Part shown: positions 35,645 through 43,767 of the stretch, one piece after another
How positions within the stretch are numbered: position 1 is the stretch's first letter
Layout of the letters: each line of letters opens with the position of its first letter
Assembly: GCF_030388325.1 (NCBI RefSeq)
Contig: NZ_CP103794.1
Span: 744,001 to 808,000, forward strand
Direction: 5' to 3'
Origin: Flavobacterium johnsoniae
GTDB lineage: Bacteria > Bacteroidota > Bacteroidia > Flavobacteriales > Flavobacteriaceae
DNA: 64,000 nucleotides
Made by a program: the position numbers and the translations under genes
The notes under the pieces: model-generated
Told to the model about the DNA's origin: nothing
Seen by the model: only the letters and a program-made list of their open reading frames with translations
The model's database searches: none

Positions 35645-35853
35645 TATCCTAACAGGTTTCCAAAACCTGTTAGGTATTTTATTGAATATCTAAAAACTAA
35701 TAAAATCTATCTGATACCTAACAGGTTTTGGAAACCTGTTAGGATAGAAATGTACAATGAGTCAGATGTTTCTACGGAACATTCTTGCGGTCGTAACTTA
35801 TATCAACGGATTTCATCCGTTGCTACCGACCAATTGTTCCTAACGGAACATTT
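35645..35853. repeat. cluster of palindromic repeats between GH95 and the esterase gene
   Basis: Two 33-bp units, 35645-35677 and 35714-35746, are exact reverse complements, each itself a CCTAACAGGTTT hairpin. A second element follows (35766-35853) with CAACGGAT/ATCCGTTG (35804-35822), GGTCG/CGACC, and repeated ACGGAACATT. The 323-base gap holds nothing else recognised. It makes strong secondary structure ahead of the last PUL gene. Confidence 0.85.
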
Positions 35854-35953
35854 TTAATTTATTTTCATTCAAACAAATTTCAAAAACCTTTCAAATGACA
35901 TTTTACTTCTCACTAATTACTAAGGACTAATTACTATTCACTAAGAACTAAAA

Positions 35954-37900
35954 CTATTTACTCACTTTATATTTCTCATTTGCCGTAATCATTTCCCAAT
36001 TATCAGTTCTAAATGGCGATGCAGGAAATTTTTCTTTATTGAAAAGATTGATCGTCGTATCATCATCTGCCCAACCGTAATGAACTGCAACAGGATTTTG
36101 AACTTTATCGCTCGACACAATTATTTTGTTGTCTTTTATTATCGCTTTCGCGGAATGAAAAACTTTATCTGAACCAGCGATTTCGAAACCTTTTAATTCA
36201 TCGTTATTTGGCGTTGATAACCCACTGCCAATGTTATCGAAAGTTAGGATAATTTGATTTCCTTTTATTTCTTGAGATTTATACGTTGGTCCGCTGTGAA
36301 TTTGTTTTTTACCGTAAATATTGTTCAGCGCTGTTGCTGCCAAACGCAAACCAATATCTTGTTTGTTGGTTGGGTGAATGTCTTTTGCGTTTCCGATATC
36401 GGTTGTAACGGCCATTCCTGTGTTTGGTAGTTTTAAGGTTTCAGATTGTGCTTCGCGAAGTTCTGCCCAACGGCTTCCTTTTTGGCTGTTTCCACCAAAT
36501 TCATCAAATGTTGATAATTGAACGAAATAGAAAGGAAAGTCACCTTGTTTGAATTTGGTTCTCCAATCGTTGATCATTAAAGGAAATGACTTTTTGTATT
36601 CTGCTGCTCTCCAAACATTGGCTTCACCTTGATACCACAAAACGCCTTCAATCGCATACGGAACCAACGAATTTACCATTGCATTGTACAATAATGATGG
36701 ATAACTGTTTGGTGAAACGGCAATTTTTACCTGAACAACATTGAATTTCCAAAGTCCGTCAAGCGGAAAATTTGAATCTTTAAAATCGATTTTTAAATCG
36801 GTTGGATCGCCGTAGATTCCGCCGCCGCCGCTGTAATCTGTAATTCTTACGGCGATTACGTTTGTCCCTTCTTTTAAGACATTTGCCGGAATTTTATAAA
36901 CTCTTAGTTTGTCCCAAAGGTTATTGGTTCCAACTTCTACTCCGTTTACATACGTTTTGTCTTCGTCGTCGACTTTTGCTAAATGTAAAGTAGCTTCTTT
37001 TTTAGCTTGTTCTGCAGTCAAAACAATTGTTTTTCGCATCCAAACTATTCCGTCGATATTGCCGATTTGCTGATTTTCCCAAAGTGAAGGCACTTTTATT
37101 TCCGGCCAGTTTTTATCCTGAAAATCTGGTTTTTTAAATTGATCTTCGTTTTCCATCGAAACATCAAAACCTTGTATTTTTTTAAGATTATCAAAAACTG
37201 ATTTTTTATAAACTTCTAAAATTGCATTGATATCTACATTTGGAACATTTGCAATCATCGATTTAAATTCGTCGCTTTTTTCGAATGCTTCACGGCTTGT
37301 CCAAGTTTCTACATTGGTTCCGCCCCAAGAAGTGTTAATGATTCCGATTGGGATTTTTAATTCCGAATATAATTTTCTAGCGAAATAATAACCGACTGCT
37401 GTAAAATTGCCAACGGTTTCTTTGTTAGCTACTTCCCATTTTCCTTGTTTCAAATCGTCTTTTGGAGTTCCGCTTAAATCTTGAGCAACACCAAAATGAC
37501 GAATCATTGGATAATTAGAATGAGCAATTTCTTTTTCGGAATTCATGGTTTTGACAACCTGAAATTCCATATTTGATTGTCCGCTGCAAATCCAAACTTC
37601 TCCAACCAAAACATTTTTGATTGTAATTTTATTTTTTCCGATAATGATTAATTCGAAAGGTCCTCCAGCTTTTTCAGCATTTAAATTTAGTGTCCATTTT
37701 CCGTTTTTATCGGCTGTTGTTTTCTTGATTTGTTTATTAAAATGAATTTCCACATTTTCATTCGCGTCAGCAAAACCCCAAATCGGAATTTGTTTGTCTC
37801 TTTGCAAGACCATTCCGTCAGAGAATATTAAAGGCATTCTCACATTAGCATTAGCTAAAACACTAATAAACAGAAAAATAAATATTACACTTTTTTTCAT
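35954..37900 (-). CDS. sialate O-acetylesterase-type carbohydrate esterase
   Basis: Predicted to remove O-acetyl groups, here probably from xyloglucan galactose. The 648 residues have a signal peptide ending ANANV. A beta-sandwich with MVLQRDKQIPIWGFADANEN follows, then the SGNH block-I motif GEVWICSGQSNMEFQ with nucleophile Ser106. The block-V motif DIHPTNKQDIGLRLA supplies Asp and His. A jelly-roll insert lies at about 265-385 (IDGIVWMRKTIVLTAEQAKK, DDEDKTYVNGVEVG). Family members in xyloglucan loci act as deacetylases. Periplasmic. Confidence 0.88.
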   Translation of the reverse strand: MKKSVIFIFLFISVLANANVRMPLIFSDGMVLQRDKQIPIWGFADANENVEIHFNKQIKKTTADKNGKWTLNLNAEKAGGPFELIIIGKNKITIKNVLVGEVWICSGQSNMEFQVVKTMNSEKEIAHSNYPMIRHFGVAQDLSGTPKDDLKQGKWEVANKETVGNFTAVGYYFARKLYSELKIPIGIINTSWGGTNVETWTSREAFEKSDEFKSMIANVPNVDINAILEVYKKSVFDNLKKIQGFDVSMENEDQFKKPDFQDKNWPEIKVPSLWENQQIGNIDGIVWMRKTIVLTAEQAKKEATLHLAKVDDEDKTYVNGVEVGTNNLWDKLRVYKIPANVLKEGTNVIAVRITDYSGGGGIYGDPTDLKIDFKDSNFPLDGLWKFNVVQVKIAVSPNSYPSLLYNAMVNSLVPYAIEGVLWYQGEANVWRAAEYKKSFPLMINDWRTKFKQGDFPFYFVQLSTFDEFGGNSQKGSRWAELREAQSETLKLPNTGMAVTTDIGNAKDIHPTNKQDIGLRLAATALNNIYGKKQIHSGPTYKSQEIKGNQIILTFDNIGSGLSTPNNDELKGFEIAGSDKVFHSAKAIIKDNKIIVSSDKVQNPVAVHYGWADDDTTINLFNKEKFPASPFRTDNWEMITANEKYKVSK

Positions 37901-37922
37901 TTTTTCTAATTTAAATATTTTG

Positions 37923-38003
37923 AAACCATATAAGTGATATAAGTTATTTTAAGTTTTTATTTCACGATGTGCTTAAATTTACTTATATCACTTATATTGG
38001 TTT
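37923..38003. repeat. inverted repeat between esterase and GH5 genes
   Basis: ATATAAGTGATATAAGT (37928-37944) is an exact complement of 37981-37997. The flanking AACC/GGTT pair extends the stem past one extra T. It fills most of the intergenic space. Confidence 0.8.
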
Positions 38004-38015
38004 AACTTCATTTTT

Positions 38016-39515
38016 TTACTTTAATCCGTCTATTAACGCGTTTAAAGCTTGTGTATCGAATACGGTATTATTTGTTCTATTCATGATTCCGAAACCGTTG
38101 TTTCCTAAACTTCCTTCGTCCCAATAAAAAGGTAATAATCCGTTTGCTTTTGCTGTTTTGACTACCGTTTTTAAATAATAGGCTCTTGAATTTAAATGTA
38201 AAGTAAGCGCATCTCCTGTTAAAGTTGTTCTGCGGATGGCTCCAAATTCGCCTAATAAAACCGGAATTCCTTTGTCTACAAATTGGGTTTTCATCAATTT
38301 AAAGCTTTTTTCTAAATCAGCTTCTTCTCCCCAAGTTGCATTTCGTTCTGTATCTGTTGTAGAATGAAATCCTGCGCCCCAATAATAGAACATTTTGCCC
38401 CAAGTTTCGTCTTTGGTTAAACCAGCAAAATTCCAAGGAGAATAATAATGAACTTCGACCATCATTCTGCCCGTTACTTTATCTACTGGCAATGTAGTCA
38501 TTAATTTGTTTGTTTTTTCAATATCTGTTGTTGGACCTTGAACGACTAAAACACGCGTTGCATTTTTTCCGCCTGTAGAACGAACTGCATCTATAAAAGT
38601 TTGATGATAAGAAGTTAAAACTGCCATTTGAGTGGCATCTTCAACCGCTGGTTCGTTGGCGCTGGCGAAAAGTAAATGTTCGTCGAAACCTCTTAAATGC
38701 GTTGCGATTTGTTCCCAAAACGCTTTTTGTTTGGCATTGTTTTCAACTTTTTTGGCTTCGGTAATATTGTTTTCCAGCCAACCGCCGTCCCAGTGAATGT
38801 TTACTACGACATACATATCGTTATCAACGCAATATTGCACGACTTCTTTCACTCGGTTTAACCAATCTATTTTGATTTTTGCTGTTGCAGCATTTTCCAG
38901 ATTCTGATTCCAAGAACACGGAATTCTAATAGCATTAAAACCGTTTGCTTTTACAGCATCAATTAAAGTTTTAGTCACTTTTGGATTTCCCCAAGCGGTT
39001 TCGCCTCCGGTTGCTTCCAAAGTATTTCCGATATTCCAGCCTAATTTAATTTTTGCTGCTAATTCAACCGCTGAACTTCCCATTCCGGAAGCATCAGCCG
39101 CAATCGGATTGGTATTGTAACTTGGATACAAACTTCCTGCTGCCTGCGAAACTGAAATTTCTACAGATTTAGCTTCGCTTGAAGTTAAAGTCAATATTGA
39201 ATTTCGTGCAGAAGTTGTAGCATTTTCTGAAGCGGTAATTTTTACTACTGTACCTCCTGAAGTTCCGGTAGTCTGGCTTAATTTTATCCAACTTACCGGA
39301 TTACTTATGTTCCAGTTAACGCCAGTAGAATTAATTGTTATTTCAATTGTATTTTCTTTGCTTTCAAAATCAATTTTGCTTGTGCTCACAGAAAGCATTT
39401 TTATACTTATCGGAGTTTCTTCTGTATCTGATTTATCTGAACTGCAAGCTAAAACGCCTAAAAAAGCAAAGCATAATATAAAACTCAAGATATAATCTTT
39501 GATTGGTTTTTTCAT
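38016..39515 (-). CDS. BACON-GH5 endo-xyloglucanase/endoglucanase lipoprotein
   Basis: Cleaves beta-1,4-glucan backbones, by context xyloglucan, at the cell surface. The 499 residues have a lipoprotein signal with Cys24, then a BACON domain at about 40-130 (STSKIDFESKENTIEITINS, VNWNISNPVSWIKLSQTTG). A GH5 barrel follows at 145-499 that reads like subfamily 4. The acid/base is Glu288 (FASANEPAV) and the nucleophile Glu423 (LLGEFGAI). LGWNIGNTLEA and IRIPCSWN are GH5_4 hallmarks. The BACON-GH5 layout matches the Bacteroides ovatus xyloglucan enzyme. Confidence 0.93.
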   Translation of the reverse strand: MKKPIKDYILSFILCFAFLGVLACSSDKSDTEETPISIKMLSVSTSKIDFESKENTIEITINSTGVNWNISNPVSWIKLSQTTGTSGGTVVKITASENATTSARNSILTLTSSEAKSVEISVSQAAGSLYPSYNTNPIAADASGMGSSAVELAAKIKLGWNIGNTLEATGGETAWGNPKVTKTLIDAVKANGFNAIRIPCSWNQNLENAATAKIKIDWLNRVKEVVQYCVDNDMYVVVNIHWDGGWLENNITEAKKVENNAKQKAFWEQIATHLRGFDEHLLFASANEPAVEDATQMAVLTSYHQTFIDAVRSTGGKNATRVLVVQGPTTDIEKTNKLMTTLPVDKVTGRMMVEVHYYSPWNFAGLTKDETWGKMFYYWGAGFHSTTDTERNATWGEEADLEKSFKLMKTQFVDKGIPVLLGEFGAIRRTTLTGDALTLHLNSRAYYLKTVVKTAKANGLLPFYWDEGSLGNNGFGIMNRTNNTVFDTQALNALIDGLK

Positions 39516-39551
39516 TTGGTTTGGTTTAAGTTAAGTGTAAGTTTTTAAAAT

Positions 39552-39580
39552 CAACGCCAGCTTTTTATGGGCTGGCGTTG
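39552..39580 (-). terminator. intra-operon hairpin between GH3 and GH5
   Basis: CAACGCCAGC (39552-39561) and GCTGGCGTTG (39571-39580) form a 10-bp GC-rich stem. On the minus strand it is followed by ATTTTAAAAAC, a weak T-tract. It may attenuate transcription into GH5 and the genes beyond. Confidence 0.6.
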
Positions 39581-39610
39581 AGAGTTTGGTTATTTTAAGC
39601 AATAACAGTT

Positions 39611-41848
39611 TTATTTAACTGTTACTTGAATTTCTTTTTTAATATCTCTTGAAGAAGTTCCTAATTTAATCGTGTATTTTCCAGGCTCAACTGTCCATTT
39701 TTTAGAAGCAACATCATAATAAGCCAATTCTTTTACTGGAACTTTGATAGTTACTTTTGCTGAACTTCCAGCTTTTACATCTGCTTTTTTGAAACCTTTT
39801 AGTTCTTGTGCTGCACGTGTAATTTTAGAATCAGATTTTGAAGTGTATAATTGAACTACTTCTTTTCCGTCTACTTTTCCTGTGTTTTTAACGTCAACAG
39901 TAACTTCAATTACATCGTTTTGAGCGTATGAATCTTTATTTGCTTTTGCATTATCAAGCGCGAAAGTCGTGTATGATAATCCGTAACCGAAAGGATATAA
40001 CGGCGCCACATTTTTAGTATCAAACCAACGGTATCCAATTAAAAGTCCTTCTGCATAATTTACCGCTTTGTCTCCAGGGAAACTGTTTGTAGCATGCGCA
40101 GGAGAATCTTTTAAAGCAACTGGCATTGTCCAAGGCAATTTTCCTGACGGATTTACTTTTCCTAAAATCACATCTGCCAAAGCATTTCCTCCTTCAGAAC
40201 CATTAAACCAACTCCAAACTAAAGCAGAAGATTTTTTGCTTACTTCATTAATATCGAAAGGCGCTCCGGCAACCATTACTACAATAGTTTTTGGATTAAC
40301 TGCCAATACTTTTTTGATTAATTCTTCTTGTCCGAAAGGCAAATGTAAATCTCTACGATCCGAAGCTTCTGTTTCGTAATCACGGTTTGAACCTGCAAAA
40401 ATGATCGCAACATCTGAATTTTTAGCCGCATCAACAGCTTCCTGAACTTTTGCTGGATCTAAGGCATCAATTGTAACTGGCCCATTAGCCGTAATATTTC
40501 CTAAATTTCCTTTGTTTTTCTCATCGTAACGCTCTAAATATCCTTCAGCATAATTAATTTTGATTGATGAAGGCAGTCTGTTTTTAAGACCTTCAAGAGG
40601 CGTAACTTCTCTTTTTGTTTTTACACCCGCTCCAAATCCGCCAAGAGCGTTTTTCTTTGTTGCGTTGTTTCCGATAACGGCGATTGATTTAACTCCGTCT
40701 AGTTTTAGTGGTAATGCATTGTTTTCATTTTTCAACAATACGATTGCTTCTGCAGCAATTTTGTAAGCGTCTTGATAATGTGCTTCGGTTGCGATGCTTC
40801 CTTTTGCACGTGTTCCGCCACCCATTGCTTTTACCTGAAATAATGTTCTTAAAATACGTTTTACATGAAGATCAATTTCTTTTTCTGAAACTTCTCCCGA
40901 TTTAACTGCAGCAATTAATTTATCTGCCAAGAAAAATTCATTGAAAGGTTTTGGTGTTCCCATTTCAATATCTAAACCGCTTTTCAAAGATTTTGCTGTA
41001 GAATGCACCGCAGCCCAATCTGAAACGACTACACCTTTAAATCCCCATTCGTCACGAAGGATTTTGTTCAGCATATAATCATTTTCACATAAATATTCTC
41101 CTCTGAATTTATTGTAAGCGCCCATTATGCTGTATGCTTTTGCTTCTTTTACCGAAGCTTCAAAAGCAGGAAGATAAATTTCGCGAAGTGTACGCTCGTC
41201 AATTTGTACATCAACAAAATCACGATTTGTTTCCTGATTGTTTGCTGCGTAATGTTTAACACAAGCCATTACATCTTTTTCTTGTAAACCAACGATCAAC
41301 GGCACTGCGATTTTTTTATTCAAAAACGGATCTTCTGACATATATTCATACGTTCTTCCTCCAAGCGGTGTTCTTACCATATTGATGGCTGGCGAAAGCA
41401 ACATATCTTTGTCTCTTGCACGTAATTCTTCTCCTAAACTGGTTCCGAAAGTGTGTGCCATTTCTGCGTTCCAAGTTGCCGCCAAAGCACCACCCGCAGG
41501 ATAATAAGTCGCAAAATCATTTGTCCAACCAGCCGGAGCCCAATTGTCTCTTGAAATTTCCTCACGAACTCCCAACGGACCATCGGCCATTTTTAATTCT
41601 GGAATTCCTAAACGTTTTACGCCTGCATTGGCAAACATGCTGTTTCCGTGAAGCATTCCGATTTTTTCTTCTAATGTCATTTGCGAAATCAGTTTGTCGA
41701 TTTCTGCATCATGATTTGTGCTTATTTCTTTTCCAACGTATTCTTCGGTTTGTGCCGAATTTGAAGCCAAAGTCTGCGCATCATTTTTACACGAAGTAAA
41801 TAATGCAAAAACCAAAGCTGCTGAAAGGAACATCATTTTGTTTTTCAT
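39611..41848 (-). CDS. GH3 beta-glucosidase (lipoprotein)
   Basis: Removes terminal beta-glucose from xyloglucan-derived oligosaccharides. The 745 residues have a lipoprotein signal with Cys20. The GH3 N domain contains KMADGPLGVREE, VKHYAANNQETNRD and the nucleophile Asp277 in VVVSDWAAVHS. The C domain is near 370-580 (IVLLKNENNALPLKL). A fibronectin-III-like domain comes at the end (VDVKNTGKVDGKEVVQLYTS). Length and order fit BglX-type enzymes. It lies after GH39 in the transcript. Confidence 0.93.
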   Translation of the reverse strand: MKNKMMFLSAALVFALFTSCKNDAQTLASNSAQTEEYVGKEISTNHDAEIDKLISQMTLEEKIGMLHGNSMFANAGVKRLGIPELKMADGPLGVREEISRDNWAPAGWTNDFATYYPAGGALAATWNAEMAHTFGTSLGEELRARDKDMLLSPAINMVRTPLGGRTYEYMSEDPFLNKKIAVPLIVGLQEKDVMACVKHYAANNQETNRDFVDVQIDERTLREIYLPAFEASVKEAKAYSIMGAYNKFRGEYLCENDYMLNKILRDEWGFKGVVVSDWAAVHSTAKSLKSGLDIEMGTPKPFNEFFLADKLIAAVKSGEVSEKEIDLHVKRILRTLFQVKAMGGGTRAKGSIATEAHYQDAYKIAAEAIVLLKNENNALPLKLDGVKSIAVIGNNATKKNALGGFGAGVKTKREVTPLEGLKNRLPSSIKINYAEGYLERYDEKNKGNLGNITANGPVTIDALDPAKVQEAVDAAKNSDVAIIFAGSNRDYETEASDRRDLHLPFGQEELIKKVLAVNPKTIVVMVAGAPFDINEVSKKSSALVWSWFNGSEGGNALADVILGKVNPSGKLPWTMPVALKDSPAHATNSFPGDKAVNYAEGLLIGYRWFDTKNVAPLYPFGYGLSYTTFALDNAKANKDSYAQNDVIEVTVDVKNTGKVDGKEVVQLYTSKSDSKITRAAQELKGFKKADVKAGSSAKVTIKVPVKELAYYDVASKKWTVEPGKYTIKLGTSSRDIKKEIQVTVK

Positions 41849-41938
41849 AGATAGTTAGGTGTTTTGATTTAAAGATTTTGATCCTCACGCATTGTCTTTA
41901 AATACCGTTAATATTATATGTTTGTGGTTTTATCTCAA

Positions 41939-43495
41939 TTATTGTTTGATTAAATTCAGCATGACAACATCATTTTCATTGATTTTAAATTCTTTGCTGA
42001 AAGTTCCTTTTGCGTCAATTGTAATTTTTTCTGTTGCAATTGGCGCGCCGTTATTTTTCTCTTTTATGGAATTGACTTGCTGACGTGTTAATTGACTTGG
42101 CTTATTCATTGCTAAATAATCCGCGAAAGCGTCGTTTACTTTGTAACCCACTTTGTAAATTTCTAAAAGATATTTTCCTTTCTGCATTCCGTCAATCTCC
42201 ACTTTCACTTTTCCTTTTTCTTTTGATGGAAGGTCTTTTATGTAATAGGTTTGATTCAATTCTTTATCGCCTGGATGTGTATTGGTAAAATCCCACAATA
42301 AAACCTGAACATCTCCTTTTGCATTTTTAGAAGTCCAAGAAGCTTTATCACTGTTTTGAAGTTCTGTTTCTCCTAATTTATTCATTAAATAATAAGAGAA
42401 ATAAGCTGGCTTTTTAATTCCTTGTGTATTCAATAATCCGAAACCGCCGTGAAATGGCGTAAATCTTGGCCCAGCTTCTTCAAAAATATCAGTAAAAACC
42501 CAGTATGACATGGAGTTTGCAGCATTGCCAACTTGTTTTATTTTTTGCAGAATATAAGCTGCTGAATGATAACTGTCGTGAATTGGATCTGCTGGTGTAT
42601 AAGATGTACTCCATTCTGTGTAATGCAATTCAAGATTTGGTTTAGCAGATTCTGAAATCTGTTTGCGAGAATTTAAAATATCGCCACTTACGCCGAATTC
42701 ATCCTGACTTAAGATAGTTCCCGAAGTTCCAAATTCGTCCAGATATCCGTGTTTCACTCCGTAAGTATGTGTTGAAATAAAATCAATCGGAACATTATTC
42801 TTTTCACAAAAAGCAATTGTTTCAGGAACCCAAGCTGCGCCGGCAGTTGCAGGTCCTCCAACTTTATAAGCAGGATTTACTGCTTTTACACCACGAACTG
42901 CATAATCGTATAATTTATAATATTCTTCTTGTGTACTGCTCCAAAATCCAGGTGAAAGATTCGGTTCGTTCCAAACTTCAAAATACCACGTTTTTACTTC
43001 TTCATCTCCGTATCTTTCTTTAAAATGAGCTGTTAGATTTCGAACTAAATCTTCCCATTTTTTATAATCTTTTGGAGGCGTAACGTTTCCTTTCCACCAG
43101 AAAATCGTTTCTTTTCCGCTTGCCAATGCATTCGGCATAAAACCTAATTCCACAAACGGTTTCATTTTCAGACTCACAATATAATCAAACAAGACGTCTA
43201 CATATTGATAATTATATTCTGGATTTCCTTTTTCGTCTTCACGATAAACCGCCATATCATCTGTCAATAAACCATGAAATCGAATGTATTTAAAATCACA
43301 TTCTTTTTTTACCAACGCCAATTGTTGCTGCCAGTCAGCTCTCAAACCTTCGTTTGCTCTTCCCGCACCAATGCATTCTTTGAACATGGTGTTTAATTTT
43401 CCTGCTTCTTTTTTGAAATCGACTTTTATCGTTCGATTTTGTGCCATCAAATGGACTGAACTAATTAAAACTGCCGCTATTAAAAGTTTTTTCAT
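41939..43495 (-). CDS. GH39-family glycosidase
   Basis: The 518 residues have a type I signal peptide (ending HLMAQ). A TIM barrel follows with acid/base Glu177 in YFEVWNEPNL and nucleophile Glu294 in HYTEWSTSYT. The order, spacing and WxWNEPN/xTEW context fit GH39, whose members include beta-xylosidases and alpha-L-iduronidases; other activities are reported. A C-terminal beta domain carries DVQVLLWDFTNTHPGDKELN. The xyloglucan context suggests action on xylose or arabinose residues. The exact substrate cannot be read from the sequence. Periplasmic. Confidence 0.88.
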   Translation of the reverse strand: MKKLLIAAVLISSVHLMAQNRTIKVDFKKEAGKLNTMFKECIGAGRANEGLRADWQQQLALVKKECDFKYIRFHGLLTDDMAVYREDEKGNPEYNYQYVDVLFDYIVSLKMKPFVELGFMPNALASGKETIFWWKGNVTPPKDYKKWEDLVRNLTAHFKERYGDEEVKTWYFEVWNEPNLSPGFWSSTQEEYYKLYDYAVRGVKAVNPAYKVGGPATAGAAWVPETIAFCEKNNVPIDFISTHTYGVKHGYLDEFGTSGTILSQDEFGVSGDILNSRKQISESAKPNLELHYTEWSTSYTPADPIHDSYHSAAYILQKIKQVGNAANSMSYWVFTDIFEEAGPRFTPFHGGFGLLNTQGIKKPAYFSYYLMNKLGETELQNSDKASWTSKNAKGDVQVLLWDFTNTHPGDKELNQTYYIKDLPSKEKGKVKVEIDGMQKGKYLLEIYKVGYKVNDAFADYLAMNKPSQLTRQQVNSIKEKNNGAPIATEKITIDAKGTFSKEFKINENDVVMLNLIKQ

Positions 43496-43521
43496 CTGAA
43501 AATGGTTTTGTTTATTTTTTT

Positions 43522-43687
43522 GCCACAGATTAAAAGGATTCTAAAGGATTTTTTTCTTTTTTCTCTCGCAGATTTGGCAGATTGCTTCGCCTGTTCGCTA
43601 TCGCTCGAGTGAGCTGATTTAAAAAAATCTGCATGATCTGCTAAATCTGCGAGAGCAATAATCCTTTTAATCCTTGCAATCTGTGGC
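43522..43687. repeat. 166-bp imperfect palindrome between GH39 and GH97
   Basis: GCCACAGATT and AATCTGTGGC mark the ends. AAAAGGATT/AATCCTTTT and the 20-base arms 43563-43582 and 43636-43655 (CTCTCGCAGATTT / AAATCTGCGAGAG, one mismatch) form successive stem blocks around an apex rich in TCGC. The gap has no coding frame of note. Confidence 0.85.
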
Positions 43688-43767
43688 TAAATATTTTATT
43701 TTTTAACTATATGTTAGACGCACTGCAGTGCATCTCTACAAATGCATTTGTCAAAAAACTGAACTGA

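Noticed and set aside
29824..35853. Possible CRISPR arrays among the palindromic repeats
   Set aside because: Repeats are few, irregularly spaced and not separated by uniform spacers, and no cas genes are present.
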